DNA of 64,000 nucleotides from Novosphingobium profundi. GTDB taxonomy: Bacteria; Pseudomonadota; Alphaproteobacteria; Sphingomonadales; Sphingomonadaceae. Below the pieces are notes generated by a model. That model was not told the origin of the DNA. It made no database searches and saw only the letters and a program-made list of their open reading frames with translations. The number at the start of each line of letters is the position of its first letter. Position 1 is the first letter of the stretch. Location of the stretch: positions 1-64,000 of the forward strand of contig NZ_JABWCU010000018.1 in the NCBI RefSeq assembly GCF_018491765.1, written 5' to 3'. Below are positions 26,952 to 35,640 of this stretch, in pieces. The position numbers were made by a program, and so were the translations under genes.

Positions 26952-28070
26952 TCAGGCTGGGCCAGCCTGAAAGGGAAATAAGTGCCGGTCCGAAGGCTGC
27001 CGTTCTGATCGGTGCGGGATGTGTTCGTGCTCGCCGGTCGACAACGTCACGGTGCATCCCGCGCCGTCAATCCGTTTGTTGAAGCGGGCACCAGCCTGCG
27101 CGGCAAAGGCGTCCATCAAGCCGTGGCCCAGTCCACCGCAAGTGGTCGTTTCCTCGGCTGTGGTTCCAGCGCCGTCGTCGCTCACCGAAAGCCGCCAATG
27201 CTCGTCGCAGGCGTCGAAATCGACGCGGATCGTGCCTTGGGGGCGTCCGACGAACGCGTATTTCGCGCAATTGGTCACCGCCTCGTTGACGAACAGGCCT
27301 ATGGCGATGGCCGTGCGCTGTGGAAGGCGCGAAGGAGAGCACGAAATCTGGAGATTTATGCCGGTGGGAAGGAGTGCCGCGACCGCACTTTGCGCGATCT
27401 CGCTGATATAGGCTTGCATCGGCACGGCGCCACACGGATCACCGCACGCATTACCTTTCTGGCCCAGGATTTCATAGGTCTTGCAGAACGTGTGAATGCG
27501 GGCGTTGGCCTGGGCCAGAGCCGCCTGGACCTCGTCGCTGCGGTGCTCGCGTTCCTGAACGGACAGGAGGCTGGCGATTAACGAGAAGTTGTTCTTGGTC
27601 CGGTGCTCCAATTCGGCTCTGAGCAGGTCGCCGCGCTCGATTTCGCGATTGAGGCTTCGGGTCGTGCGCCAGACCGCTCGGCGAAATTCCTCGGCAAGAA
27701 CCACCACGAGAAGCGCGAAAGCGGCATTGATGATGACTCGCGCCCGGTCGCTCGCGAGCAGGAAAGCGAAGGAATGGGCGACGGGCAGGACGTGCCACCA
27801 GGCCCATAGGAAGCTGAGTACAAAGGCAACCAGGCCGCTTCGGGCATGGCCAAATAGGGTGGCGATCAGAACCGTGGGATAGATTACCGCGAAGGGCCCC
27901 GTGTTCGGTGCCCACATGTCGAGCACGGAGCGCAGGGCAACGGCACTTACGGCACAGGCAGCGCCAAAACCGGCTTGTGCGGCCAGGGCTTGCCCGAGCC
28001 CGAAGTCCGGGCGAACCACGTCAAAGGTTGCTAGACTTCGCATGTTGAATCGTCCCGGGACCAAGGTCAT
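26952..28070 (-). CDS. HisKA_2-type sensor histidine kinase with a DUF4118-like membrane domain
   Basis: A membrane kinase with four helices at the N-terminus (from AAQAGFGAACAVSAVAL to INAAFALLVVVLAEEF, similar to the DUF4118 module), then the phosphoacceptor box ELEHRTKNNFSLIASLLSVQ and an ATPase domain with FVNEAVTNCAKYAF, SDDGAGT and LGHGLMDAFAAQAGA. HisKA_2 kinases often act in general stress or light signalling in alphaproteobacteria. No response regulator is adjacent. The start is uncertain: ATG 28070 (372 residues) and ATG 28043 are both plausible, and the frame is open further upstream. Confidence 0.8.
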   Translation of the reverse strand: MTLVPGRFNMRSLATFDVVRPDFGLGQALAAQAGFGAACAVSAVALRSVLDMWAPNTGPFAVIYPTVLIATLFGHARSGLVAFVLSFLWAWWHVLPVAHSFAFLLASDRARVIINAAFALLVVVLAEEFRRAVWRTTRSLNREIERGDLLRAELEHRTKNNFSLIASLLSVQEREHRSDEVQAALAQANARIHTFCKTYEILGQKGNACGDPCGAVPMQAYISEIAQSAVAALLPTGINLQISCSPSRLPQRTAIAIGLFVNEAVTNCAKYAFVGRPQGTIRVDFDACDEHWRLSVSDDGAGTTAEETTTCGGLGHGLMDAFAAQAGARFNKRIDGAGCTVTLSTGEHEHIPHRSERQPSDRHLFPFQAGPA

Positions 28071-28227
28071 GACCACTACACCCAAGGCCGGTCTGAAAAG
28101 TCCGGCATTCTGGCAGAGGTCCATTCTTGTGAGGCAATAGCGTACGATTGGCAAGCCATCCGGGCGATCGTCAAGGGCCATGCCCTCCTGGCCGTCGGCA
28201 TCGCCGCGCTGATCCGGGAGGCCCCGG

Positions 28228-28440
28228 TCATCGCCGTGCGTCGTGGATGTTGCCGGGCGGGGCCGGAGCATTCTTCCGTTGCGTGGAATCGTCACCGTCG
28301 GCCTTGCCGGACGGCTTTGTCGCCGGACGGGGTGCTTCGTTCTCTCTTTCGGGTGGCCGGATCATTTCATCCTCCACTTCGCGATTCTTTGGGCGATTCT
28401 TGGGGCGATGCGCGGGACTGTGGCGGGAAGGCTTGGTCAT
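28228..28440 (-). CDS. small hydrophilic hypothetical protein
   Basis: A 70-residue protein rich in Pro, Arg, Lys and Glu (MTKPSRHSPAHRPKNRPKNR at the start), probably disordered. AAGGAGAGG precedes the ATG, and the ATG overlaps the stop of the upstream gene (ATGA), so it is likely translated as part of a two-gene operon. No family recognised. Confidence 0.5.
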   Translation of the reverse strand: MTKPSRHSPAHRPKNRPKNREVEDEMIRPPERENEAPRPATKPSGKADGDDSTQRKNAPAPPGNIHDARR

Positions 28441-28886
28441 GGCGTCCTCTCCTTCATGCGGTGGTGATCGATCCGCTCTCGAAAATGGCGTTCTGCGTTG
28501 ACGAGCCGCGCACAAATTGCGGCCAGTCGCTCCTGGCGGGCCTTTCTGGCATGGCGACCCAGATCGGCGTAATTGCGCTGAGCGGACAGGCTTTCGCTAA
28601 GGATGTGTCGTAGCGAGACGGGGGCGTCGGCGGCTGCACGCGGGGCTGGCCGGAAACTGCGTCGCCAGACGGGCCAGTGCGTAGGGGGGGTGATGCCCGG
28701 AGCCTTGCGGGCGGCATTGAGCCAGGCGCGCCGGATCAGGCCGTTTTCGGCATGCGCGACGAGATCATGGGCGAGGCCAGGCACAAGGTCGTGCGAGGTG
28801 CACAACTCGAGGCAATGCCGACGCCTGACCAGTTCGTCGTGGCCGGCGTCGTAGAGGACTTCGCGCAGGCATGCCGTATGAATCAT
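28437..28886 (-). CDS. hypothetical protein
   Basis: A 149-residue protein starting MIHTACLREVLYDAGHDELV, chosen over a start 12 codons earlier because AAAGGA lies at the right distance. The C-terminal part (LRHILSESLSAQRNYADLGR, LAAICARLVNAERHFRERI) looks helical. I do not recognise the family. The gene is divergent from nothing; it follows the Crp/Fnr gene at 28947 in the same direction after 60 bp, so they may be co-transcribed. Confidence 0.55.
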   Translation of the reverse strand: MIHTACLREVLYDAGHDELVRRRHCLELCTSHDLVPGLAHDLVAHAENGLIRRAWLNAARKAPGITPPTHWPVWRRSFRPAPRAAADAPVSLRHILSESLSAQRNYADLGRHARKARQERLAAICARLVNAERHFRERIDHHRMKERTP

Positions 28887-28946
28887 GAGCGTCCTTTCGT
28901 TTGGAAAGATGCGGTCAGACATGAATGTCGTGCGCGTGGCGTGGCT

Positions 28947-29699
28947 TCACACGGTTGCGCAGGCGGCCTTGGTCGGGGCGTTCTCTCCGTCAAGATAGCC
29001 GCAATCGTATTGGGCGAGGCGGGCAAGCGCCTCGAAGTCGCTGACGACCAGACGGCGGCTGCGTAAAGCGATGAGCCCGCGGCGGCGCAAGTCCTGGATC
29101 GTGCGGTTGGTATGGACCTGCGTCAGTCCACAGGCCCGGGCAATCTGCGTTTGCGTCATCGGGAAGACGCATGCGCCGTCCCGGGTGCCGCCGCGATGCT
29201 CCTGGCGCTTGTATATTTCGCAAAACAGATGGGCCACCTTCTCCGTGGCGCCAAGCAGCCCCAGCATGCCGGTCCAGCGCTGCTGGATCGCCAGCGAGGC
29301 CTGCTGTTCGCGCCAGAACGCCCGCGACAGCGACGGATTGCCGGTGAGAACGGCGCGAAATTCAAGTTTGCCAACGATCGCAATCGTGACCGGCGTGATG
29401 GTGCTTACGGTGTAGTTGACCGGTGCGCGGGCACGCAGGTCGGTGCAGTACAGGTCTCCGGGCATGCCGAAGGACAAAGTCTGGCACCGTCCGTCCGGAA
29501 GTCCGAGGCGCCGTTCGGTCCAACCCCGGACGAGAATGAATACGTAGCCAGTGCAGTCGCCCTGATTCAGGATGGTTTCGTGCGCCCGATAGCTTTGCAG
29601 GGTTTGCTGGCCGAAAAAATGCATGACCAGATCGCTAGACGACAAACGTTGGACATCGCCTTTCGATTCCTGTCGGGTAGGGAGGCCCGAGAACAGCAT
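28947..29699 (-). CDS. Crp/Fnr family transcriptional regulator
   Basis: A 250-residue regulator with the effector barrel (about 25-140; HETILNQGDCTGYVFILVRG, CQTLSFGMPGDLYCTD) and a winged helix-turn-helix (MTQTQIARACGLTQVHTNRT, IQDLRRRGLIAL). TAGGAGAG precedes the ATG. Three related regulators in one window, together with FNR-type boxes, suggest a local stress or oxygen-responsive network. No iron-sulfur cysteine cluster is visible. Confidence 0.9.
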   Translation of the reverse strand: MLFSGLPTRQESKGDVQRLSSSDLVMHFFGQQTLQSYRAHETILNQGDCTGYVFILVRGWTERRLGLPDGRCQTLSFGMPGDLYCTDLRARAPVNYTVSTITPVTIAIVGKLEFRAVLTGNPSLSRAFWREQQASLAIQQRWTGMLGLLGATEKVAHLFCEIYKRQEHRGGTRDGACVFPMTQTQIARACGLTQVHTNRTIQDLRRRGLIALRSRRLVVSDFEALARLAQYDCGYLDGENAPTKAACATV

Positions 29700-29883
29700 G
29701 TCTCTCTCCTAATTACCCACCCCCAAGCAGTGTCTCATCGATCGCGGCGCGTGCCATTAACATAGGTTGGATATGCAATCGATACGATGTCCAGGCCGGC
29801 GTGTTACTGGCTCGTTTCGTCTCTTTGTCCGCTCCCCTCGATGGGAAACCTGCCGATCGCACGGCCGGCCGGCCAGCCCTACG

Positions 29884-30477
29884 TCACGGTTTCGCCTCCG
29901 CCAGGTGGCGGGCTACGTCGAGATGATTCTCAACGGTCGGCGCGGTTCGCTTGGCGAAGCCGGCAAGCGCGGCGTTGTCGCCCGAGCCTGCATAGTCGCG
30001 CAACAGGGCGAGGGCACCTTGGTGCGCCGCAATCTGCTGCTCGAGATAGGTCCGGTCGAAATTGGTGCCTGCCTTGTCGAGCGCATCGAGTTTGGCCTGC
30101 TGGTCATCGCTGAGATGCCGGGAGACACCCACGCGCAGGCTGGCGTCTTTGAGTGTGTTCTCGAGATCGTCCTGGGCTTTTTCGTGGTCCTTGATGATGG
30201 TATCGGCGAGATCCCGGATAGCCTTCGTGCCTGCGTGTATCTTGGCCTTGTGCGCGGCGGCGATTTCATAGCGGTTGGCTGCCGCGACCGTATCCACGAA
30301 ACGCAGTGTCGCCGCGTTCATCGCCGAATTGGTCGTCAGTTCGGGGTGCGCGGTCGGCGAAACGGCAAGGCTTGCCCCTGCATCGGGTGTGCCGCGAGTG
30401 CCGGGCTGTTCGCCCCGGTCGTTGCAGGCACTGACAAGTGCCAGGCTGCACAGCAGCCATTCTATGCGTGGTTTCAT
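29884..30477 (-). CDS. DUF4142 family lipoprotein
   Basis: A 197-residue protein with a signal peptide and lipobox (LALVSAC, Cys18), then the DUF4142 domain: LRFVDTVAAANRYEIAAAHK, IRDLADTIIKDHEKAQDDLE, FDRTYLEQQIAAHQGALALL and FAKRTAPTVENHLDVARHL. Probably anchored in the outer membrane. CGGAG precedes the ATG at 30477. It is followed upstream by the CBS gene in the same direction after 89 bp. Confidence 0.88.
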   Translation of the reverse strand: MKPRIEWLLCSLALVSACNDRGEQPGTRGTPDAGASLAVSPTAHPELTTNSAMNAATLRFVDTVAAANRYEIAAAHKAKIHAGTKAIRDLADTIIKDHEKAQDDLENTLKDASLRVGVSRHLSDDQQAKLDALDKAGTNFDRTYLEQQIAAHQGALALLRDYAGSGDNAALAGFAKRTAPTVENHLDVARHLAEAKP

Positions 30478-30566
30478 GTTCGGCTCCGTTGGATGGTGTG
30501 GCGCTCGTGCCGGCTTTCGCCCGCGGCCCAAACGTCGGCTTGAGCGCGGGCAGGTCTTGCTTTGGC

Positions 30567-31001
30567 TCAGGAACGCGTGGCTTTGGCGCCACGAGGACGG
30601 GCAATGTCGCCAAGCGCCGCACCGGCTGGCGCGCCCTGGCCTTCGCGCGCCATGTCAGCGAGCGAGATGATCCCGACGAGACGTTTGTCGCGGTTGACGA
30701 CCGGCATCCGGCGGACCTGATTTTCGCTCATCGAGGCAAGTGCCTGATCCGTTTCCTCGTCTTCGAAGCAGTAGAGGAGCTGCTTGCTCATGACGTCGGA
30801 CAAGGGGCTGTCGGGGGCAAGGCCGCGCGCGACGCCGCGAATGGCGATGTCACGGTCGGTCACGGTGCCGACAAGTCTGTCGGCCTCACCGACGGGCAGA
30901 AATCCGGCATCGGCATCGGCCATGACCTGCGCCGCCGATTGCAGCGTATGGTCGGGCGAGCAGATGCGGATGTCCCGGCTCATGCATTCACTGACTTTCA
31001 T
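30567..31001 (-). CDS. CBS-domain protein
   Basis: A 144-residue protein made of a tandem CBS pair: MKVSECMSRDIRICSPDHTL, LVGTVTDRDIAIRGVARGL, VMSKQLLYCFEDEETDQAL, RRMPVVNRDKRLVGIISLAD. CBS pairs bind adenine nucleotides and sense energy state. The start at ATG 31001 has AAAGGA upstream; a longer frame further upstream has none. Stand-alone CBS proteins of this size are common in alphaproteobacterial stress loci. Confidence 0.88.
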   Translation of the reverse strand: MKVSECMSRDIRICSPDHTLQSAAQVMADADAGFLPVGEADRLVGTVTDRDIAIRGVARGLAPDSPLSDVMSKQLLYCFEDEETDQALASMSENQVRRMPVVNRDKRLVGIISLADMAREGQGAPAGAALGDIARPRGAKATRS

Positions 31002-31183
31002 TTCCAGTCCTTTCGGTGATGGGAAGTTGGCACGTTCATCCAAGGAAACGGCAAGAGACCGGGAGAGACCGGGCGACCGCGACGAAGTGTGGCTGGACCG
31101 GTGCAGGACGATGCGGATTATGAGGCAGGTGATGAAGCCGGGCGGCAGGCAAGGCTTCGCGCGAACCCGCGCCCATGGACCGG

Positions 31184-32035
31184 TCAGCTGCCGATGACGA
31201 TGCCGCCATTGGGATGAAGCACCTGGCCGCTCATGTAACTGGCGTCCTCGCAAGCAAGGAACAGGAAGGATGGCGCGACCTCGTTGGGGTGGCCCGGTCT
31301 GCCCATGGGGGTGCTCTCGCCGAAATGCGCGAGCTTTTCCTCCGGCGCTCCGCCACACGGGTTGAGCGGGGTCCAGATCGGTCCGGGTGCTACGGCGTTT
31401 ACGCGAATGCCGTCATTGATCAGGTTTTCCGACAAGGAGCGGGTGAAGGCGGTAATTGCCCCTTTTGTGGCGCTGTAATCGAGAAGGCCCGCGCTGCCCT
31501 TGTACATGGTCACGCTCGTGCAATTGACGATTGTGGCTCCCGGGCCCAGATACGGGCGCGCGGCCTGGACCATGAAGAACATGCCCAGAATGTTGGTCTG
31601 GAAGGTGCGCCGAAGCTGCTCTTCGGTGATGTCGGTAATGTCGTCGTCGGGGTGCTGTTCGCCGGCGTTGTTGATGAGGATGTCGAGTCGGGCGAAGCGT
31701 TCGATCGTCGCGCCCACTGCCCGCTCGCACTGGACTTTGTCACCGACATCCGCGCGCACGGTGAGGGCTTCGCGCCCTTCCGCCTCGACGATTTGCCGGG
31801 TTTCGTCGGCGTCATCGTCCTCGAGCAGGTAGACGATGGCGACGTCCGCTCCTTCGCGCGCGAACAGTGCGGCGACGGCGCGACCGATACCGCTGTCGCC
31901 GCCCGTCACCAGAGCCACTTTGCCGGCAAGACGGCCCGAGCCCGGGAAACGGGGTTGCCAGGCGGGCTTGGGCTCGAGCCGGCTCTCGTGGCCGGGCAGG
32001 GCATCTTCGTGAATCCTGGGTTGGGGGTCGGACAT
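31184..32035 (-). CDS. SDR family oxidoreductase (YghA/YhdF type)
   Basis: A 283-residue short-chain dehydrogenase with an N-terminal extension of about 40 residues, the cofactor motif VALVTGGDSGIGRAVA, LINNAGEQHP, and the active site SVTMYKGSAGLLDYSATKGA (Tyr-x-x-x-Lys). The long N-terminus and GxxxGIG pattern place it with the stress-linked 'glucose/ribitol dehydrogenase' or YghA group. AAGGAGAG precedes the ATG. Physiological substrate unknown. Confidence 0.9.
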   Translation of the reverse strand: MSDPQPRIHEDALPGHESRLEPKPAWQPRFPGSGRLAGKVALVTGGDSGIGRAVAALFAREGADVAIVYLLEDDDADETRQIVEAEGREALTVRADVGDKVQCERAVGATIERFARLDILINNAGEQHPDDDITDITEEQLRRTFQTNILGMFFMVQAARPYLGPGATIVNCTSVTMYKGSAGLLDYSATKGAITAFTRSLSENLINDGIRVNAVAPGPIWTPLNPCGGAPEEKLAHFGESTPMGRPGHPNEVAPSFLFLACEDASYMSGQVLHPNGGIVIGS

Positions 32036-32208
32036 GGTTCTCTCCTTGATGAGGCACGGACTTGTCGGTCAAAGAACGTTGGCAATGCAGGCTTTTCCGC
32101 GTTGGTCCGTGCGTTGTTGGGTTCCAAGACGGCCTCTACGCGGTCCACAGCCTGCTGCTGCGCTCCAGTCGAGGCAGAGGGCGAGCGGCGTTCGCCACCG
32201 CCTCTCTG

Positions 32209-32313
32209 CCCCCCCCCCCCCGACGCGTGCCGCCGCTTGGAGCCCCTCGCATCCCCGCGGCCCATCCCGGCGGAGGCTCCGGTCACGACGACAGCCTGTC
32301 TGGTTCGGGTCAT
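32209..32313 (-). pseudogene. relic of an SDR gene, N-terminus only
   Basis: From ATG 32313 the frame reads TRTRQAVVVTGASAGMGRG, the start of a short-chain dehydrogenase Rossmann fold very like that of the gene at 10385-11404. Similarity ends within about 20 residues and the frame then enters a 13-base homopolymer (C run 32209-32221). Probably a deletion remnant. Confidence 0.5.
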
Positions 32314-32415
32314 GCGAGCGTAAGCAATCGCCCGTCGGACCGGTTCCGCGCTGCGACGCGCCAGCCTGGATCGAGCCGCGTGCGATTGATCCAGGTTATA
32401 CCCCGCATTGGCGTG

Positions 32416-32441
32416 GGAACGCGCAGCGGGCCTGGTACGCT
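32416..32441 (+). promoter_or_regulatory. candidate general-stress (EcfG-type) promoter
   Basis: GGAAC, a 17-base spacer, then CGCT, one mismatch from the alphaproteobacterial general-stress sigma consensus GGAAC-N16/17-CGTT. It is 59 bp upstream of the small membrane gene at 32500. A short motif with one mismatch; moderate support only. Confidence 0.35.
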
Positions 32442-32499
32442 TCATCGTGGAAGGACCCCCGTGCGGTGGGTCCGATAGATCCCCAATGGAGAGGACACC

Positions 32500-32637
32500 A
32501 TGGCCCACCCTATCGAGAAAACCCCCCAGGAAGCGCGCGGGGGGGATATCGTTCTTCGCAAGCGCTGGCAGCGCAACACGTTCATCGCGGGGCTTTGCCT
32601 GCTTATCGCGCTGCCCTTTGTCGTGTTTATGCTTTGA
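32500..32637 (+). CDS. 45-residue single-helix membrane protein
   Basis: Reads MAHPIEKTPQEARGG, a short basic linker (IVLRKRWQRN), then one membrane helix (FIAGLCLLIALPFVVFML) to the stop. GGAGAGGACACC gives a strong ribosome-binding site. The layout resembles small single-pass proteins often found beside stress genes in sphingomonads. Function unknown. The upstream EcfG-like promoter and the following catalase gene in the same direction suggest stress expression. Confidence 0.65.
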   Translation: MAHPIEKTPQEARGGDIVLRKRWQRNTFIAGLCLLIALPFVVFML

Positions 32638-32821
32638 CGGTGCGCCTACGCCCGGGCGCCAGATGGTCGTTGCGACTGATCGACGTTAGCGGATCCACGC
32701 CTGGTCTATGCCAGGCCACGCCCTGACGCAGACGCTGGAGAGGCACGCGGCGGGGCGCCTTGCTGTTGCATCGGCAGACCGGGGATCGGTCGCCGCAACT
32801 CCGGCAAGGGTAACATCCGCG

Positions 32822-34903
32822 ATGCAACGACTTGATCTATCCAAGGGTGGGGCAAACCACCAGAAGCCCGAAGGCGATGCGGTCATGACGACCGCCCAGG
32901 GGGCACCCGTCAGCGACGACCAGAACTGGCTCAAGGCCGGTGCGCGCGGCCCCTCCTTGCTGGAAGACCAGGTGGCGCGCGAGAAGATCTTTCATTTCGA
33001 TCACGAGCGCATACCCGAGCGCGTCGTGCACGCGCGCGGCTATGGCGTCCATGGGACCTTCGAACTGACCGATCCCATTCCCGATCTGACCCGTGCCGCG
33101 CCGCTGAGCGGCGAAAAGGGCAAGAAGACCCCCGTGTTCGTGCGCTTTTCGACGGTTGCCGGCAACAAGGGCTCGCCCGATCTCGCGCGCGACGTGCGCG
33201 GCTTCGCGGTCAAGTTCTACACCGAAGAGGGCAACTGGGATATCGTGGGCAACAACATTCCGGTCTTCTTCATCCAGGACGCGATGAAGTTTCCCGACCT
33301 GATCCACGCCGCCAAGTCGGCTCCCGACAGGGGCTTTCCGCAAGCGCAGACCGCGCACGACAATTTCTGGGATTTCATCTCGCTGTCGCCCGAGGCGATG
33401 CATATGGTGATGTGGATCATGTCGGACCGCGCCATCCCGCGCTCGTTCCGTTTCATGGAAGGCTTCGGAGTGCATACCTTTCGTTTCGTCAACGACAAGG
33501 GGCAGGCGCATTTCGTCAAGTTCCACTGGAAGCCGCGCCAGGGTCTCCAGTCGGTGCTATGGAACGAGGCGGTCAAGATCAACGGGGCCGACCCGGATTA
33601 CCACCGGCGTGACATGTGGGCGGCGATCGAAGCCGGCGACTTTCCGCAATGGGACCTGGGCGTTCAGGTGTTCGACGACGACTTCGCCGAGCGCTTCGAC
33701 TTCGACGTGCTCGATGCCACCAAGATCATCCCCGAGGAACTCGTGCCGGTGCGGCGCATCGGCACAATGACGCTCGATGCCAACGTGGACAATTTCTTCG
33801 CGGAAACCGAACAGGTGGCCTTCTGCACGCAAAACGTCGTGCCGGGCATCGATTTCACCGAAGATCCGTTGTTGCAGGGGCGCAATTTTTCGTACCTGGA
33901 CACCCAGCTAAAGCGTCTCGGGGGGCCAAACTTCACGCATATTCCCGTTAACGCGCCGCGCTGCCCGGTCCGCCATTTCCAGCAGGATGGCCACATGGCC
34001 ATGCACAACCCCACGGGAAGGGCCAATTACGAGCCCAATTCTTGGGGCGAGGGGACCGGTGAGGAGCGCGGTCCCAGAGCCTGCCCCATGCGCGGCTTCG
34101 TTTCGCATGAGGTCGTCGTGCAAGGTGTCAAGCAGAGAGAGCGCAGCGAAACCTTCGCCGACCATTATAGCCAGGCGCGCCAGTTCTATATTTCGCAAAC
34201 CGCTGTCGAGCAGAGACACATGGTCGATGCCCTGACCTTCGAACTTTCCAAAGTGGGCCGGATGGACATTCGCCAGCGCATGGTGGGCCATGTTCGCAAC
34301 ATCGACGAGGATTTCGCCGGTGCGCTTGCCGCCGGTCTGGGACTGGCTCAAATGCCCGAACCTGTTGCCCCCGCTCGCGCACCGATCGCGGACTTGCCGC
34401 CGAGTCCGGCGCTGTCCATCCAGGCCAACGGTCCCGGGAAATTCGCCAGCCGCAAGCTTGGTCTCTATCTGGCCGACGGCGCCGATGCGCGCGTCGTGCA
34501 GGCCTTGCTCGCGGCGGTGAAGAAGGCCGGGGGCATGGTCGAGATCATCGCGCCGCACATCGCCGGCGCCTGGCTTTCGGACGGGTCGCTGGTAGAAGCG
34601 GATCAGAAGATCGATGGCGCGCCCTCGGTGCTCTACGATTGCGTGGCGATCGTCATGGGGAAGGAGGCCGGGCAACGCTTCAACGCGGACAAGCCCAGTC
34701 TCGACTTCGCCTCGGATGCCTTCGCCCACGCCAAGTTCATCGGCTATGTGCCGCAGGTACTGCCCATTCTCGAATGCGCGGCCATCGCGAAGTGGATGGA
34801 CGATGGCTGCGTTGATCTTGCTGCCGAAGGTGGTGTCGACACGTTCATGACGCGCTGTGCCGGTCTACGCCATTGGGATCGCGAGGCGGTAACGCGGGCC
34901 TAA
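32822..34903 (+). CDS. katE: large-subunit catalase (KatE type)
   Basis: A clade-2 monofunctional heme catalase of 693 residues. The catalytic His is in RVVHARGYGVHGTFE, the Asn in VGNNIPVFFIQDAMKFPDLIHA (split over about 22 positions), and the proximal heme Tyr in GRNFSYLDTQLKRLGG. The C-terminal 150 residues form the flavodoxin-like (class I glutaminase-like) domain of large catalases, beginning near KFASRKLGLYLADGADARVV. It removes hydrogen peroxide in the cytoplasm, usually in stationary phase. ATG 32822 is chosen for its AAGGG upstream; the frame is open for 38 more codons and a start at 32885 is also possible. Confidence 0.93.
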   Translation: MQRLDLSKGGANHQKPEGDAVMTTAQGAPVSDDQNWLKAGARGPSLLEDQVAREKIFHFDHERIPERVVHARGYGVHGTFELTDPIPDLTRAAPLSGEKGKKTPVFVRFSTVAGNKGSPDLARDVRGFAVKFYTEEGNWDIVGNNIPVFFIQDAMKFPDLIHAAKSAPDRGFPQAQTAHDNFWDFISLSPEAMHMVMWIMSDRAIPRSFRFMEGFGVHTFRFVNDKGQAHFVKFHWKPRQGLQSVLWNEAVKINGADPDYHRRDMWAAIEAGDFPQWDLGVQVFDDDFAERFDFDVLDATKIIPEELVPVRRIGTMTLDANVDNFFAETEQVAFCTQNVVPGIDFTEDPLLQGRNFSYLDTQLKRLGGPNFTHIPVNAPRCPVRHFQQDGHMAMHNPTGRANYEPNSWGEGTGEERGPRACPMRGFVSHEVVVQGVKQRERSETFADHYSQARQFYISQTAVEQRHMVDALTFELSKVGRMDIRQRMVGHVRNIDEDFAGALAAGLGLAQMPEPVAPARAPIADLPPSPALSIQANGPGKFASRKLGLYLADGADARVVQALLAAVKKAGGMVEIIAPHIAGAWLSDGSLVEADQKIDGAPSVLYDCVAIVMGKEAGQRFNADKPSLDFASDAFAHAKFIGYVPQVLPILECAAIAKWMDDGCVDLAAEGGVDTFMTRCAGLRHWDREAVTRA

Positions 34904-34947
34904 AGGAGGGCACAGGAGGGCACGGACGGACCGGGGCGGCGTTGCGA

Positions 34948-35151
34948 TCAACCGTCGCCGCGCGACGCGGGCGGCTCCGTCCGTTCCGGTGCCGATGAAT
35001 CGGCACCGCGAAGCGCTTTGCCTTGCCGAATTCCGTGGGTCTGCTGCTTTTCGCCTTTGATCACGAGGTCGGGCCGCGCCGACATTTCTCCGATCAGGCG
35101 CTTTGCCTTGCCTACGATCCTGTTCTTCAGGCCACCTGAACCCTTGTCCAC
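34948..35151 (-). CDS. CsbD-like stress protein
   Basis: A 67-residue protein with the CsbD-like pattern GLKNRIVGKAKRLIGEMSAR, PDLVIKGEKQQTHGIRQ. CsbD-family proteins are small hydrophilic stress proteins of unknown function. It starts with GTG, supported by an excellent AGGAGGGA upstream. The C-terminal third contains a perfect inverted repeat in the DNA (34987-34996 with 34999-35008) that may act as a hairpin. Confidence 0.7.
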   Translation of the reverse strand: MDKGSGGLKNRIVGKAKRLIGEMSARPDLVIKGEKQQTHGIRQGKALRGADSSAPERTEPPASRGDG

Positions 35152-35194
35152 CGATAGTCCCTCCTGCCCCTGCGCGAGGCGCCTGTTGCGCCGG

Positions 35195-35488
35195 TCAGCG
35201 TGCCTGGTTGCGCCGCCGTGTTTCCCACCCTTTCCGGGCGGCGGCGGAGCGTTGTTCCCGCGAGCCGGACTTGTGCGCCCGGCCGCCTTTGGCCGAGGCC
35301 TCGTGCGTGTCTTCGTGACCGCGCCCCGAACCGGACTTGTTGCCCCCGCCCGATTCCTTGTTGACTGTCGCCCAGGCCCGGCGCTGGGCCTCGTGATGCG
35401 AGACGCCGCGCTCCTCGTAGCCTTTTTCGATGTGCCGGGCCTTGCGTTTTTGCTTGTCGGTATAGCTGCTCTTGTCGCCGCGCGGCAT
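35195..35488 (-). CDS. small basic KGG-type protein ('plasmid stabilization protein')
   Basis: A 97-residue, very basic protein: MPRGDKSSYTDKQKRKARHI, GYEERGVSHHEAQRRAWATV, NKESGGGNKSGSG and a C-terminal SRE..AARKGWETRRRN. This pattern is commonly annotated as plasmid stabilization protein and contains KGG/stress-like repeats; the actual function is unknown and DNA binding is plausible. GAGGAG precedes the ATG. A near-match FNR-type box lies 103 bp upstream. Confidence 0.75.
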   Translation of the reverse strand: MPRGDKSSYTDKQKRKARHIEKGYEERGVSHHEAQRRAWATVNKESGGGNKSGSGRGHEDTHEASAKGGRAHKSGSREQRSAAARKGWETRRRNQAR

Positions 35489-35591
35489 GGGGACGCTCCT
35501 CTTGTTGTCTACGGTTGGCTGGGTATCCGTTCTCAAACTAGCGCGCCCTGGCCTGGAGGGTTCCCCGGGGCGGCAGGCAAGGCGGTCGAAA

Positions 35592-35605
35592 TCGATCGAA
35601 ATCAA
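35592..35605. promoter_or_regulatory. near-consensus FNR/FixK-type box
   Basis: TCGATCGAAATCAA, one mismatch from TTGAT-N4-ATCAA, 103 bp upstream of the gene at 35488. The spacing equals that of the better boxes in this window. Confidence 0.4.
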
Positions 35606-35640
35606 CTTCACAAGGCCCGATTGGGGGGGCAGGGGCGCGC

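Larger units (their letters stand above)
32036..32499. other. intergenic stretch with a gene relic and candidate promoter elements
   Basis: This 464-bp stretch holds an SDR relic with a C13 tract (32209-32313), a weak Crp/Fnr-like half site at 32386-32399 (TTGAT-CCAG-GTTAT) and a sigma-EcfG-like promoter at 32416-32441. Nothing else is recognisable. Confidence 0.5.
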
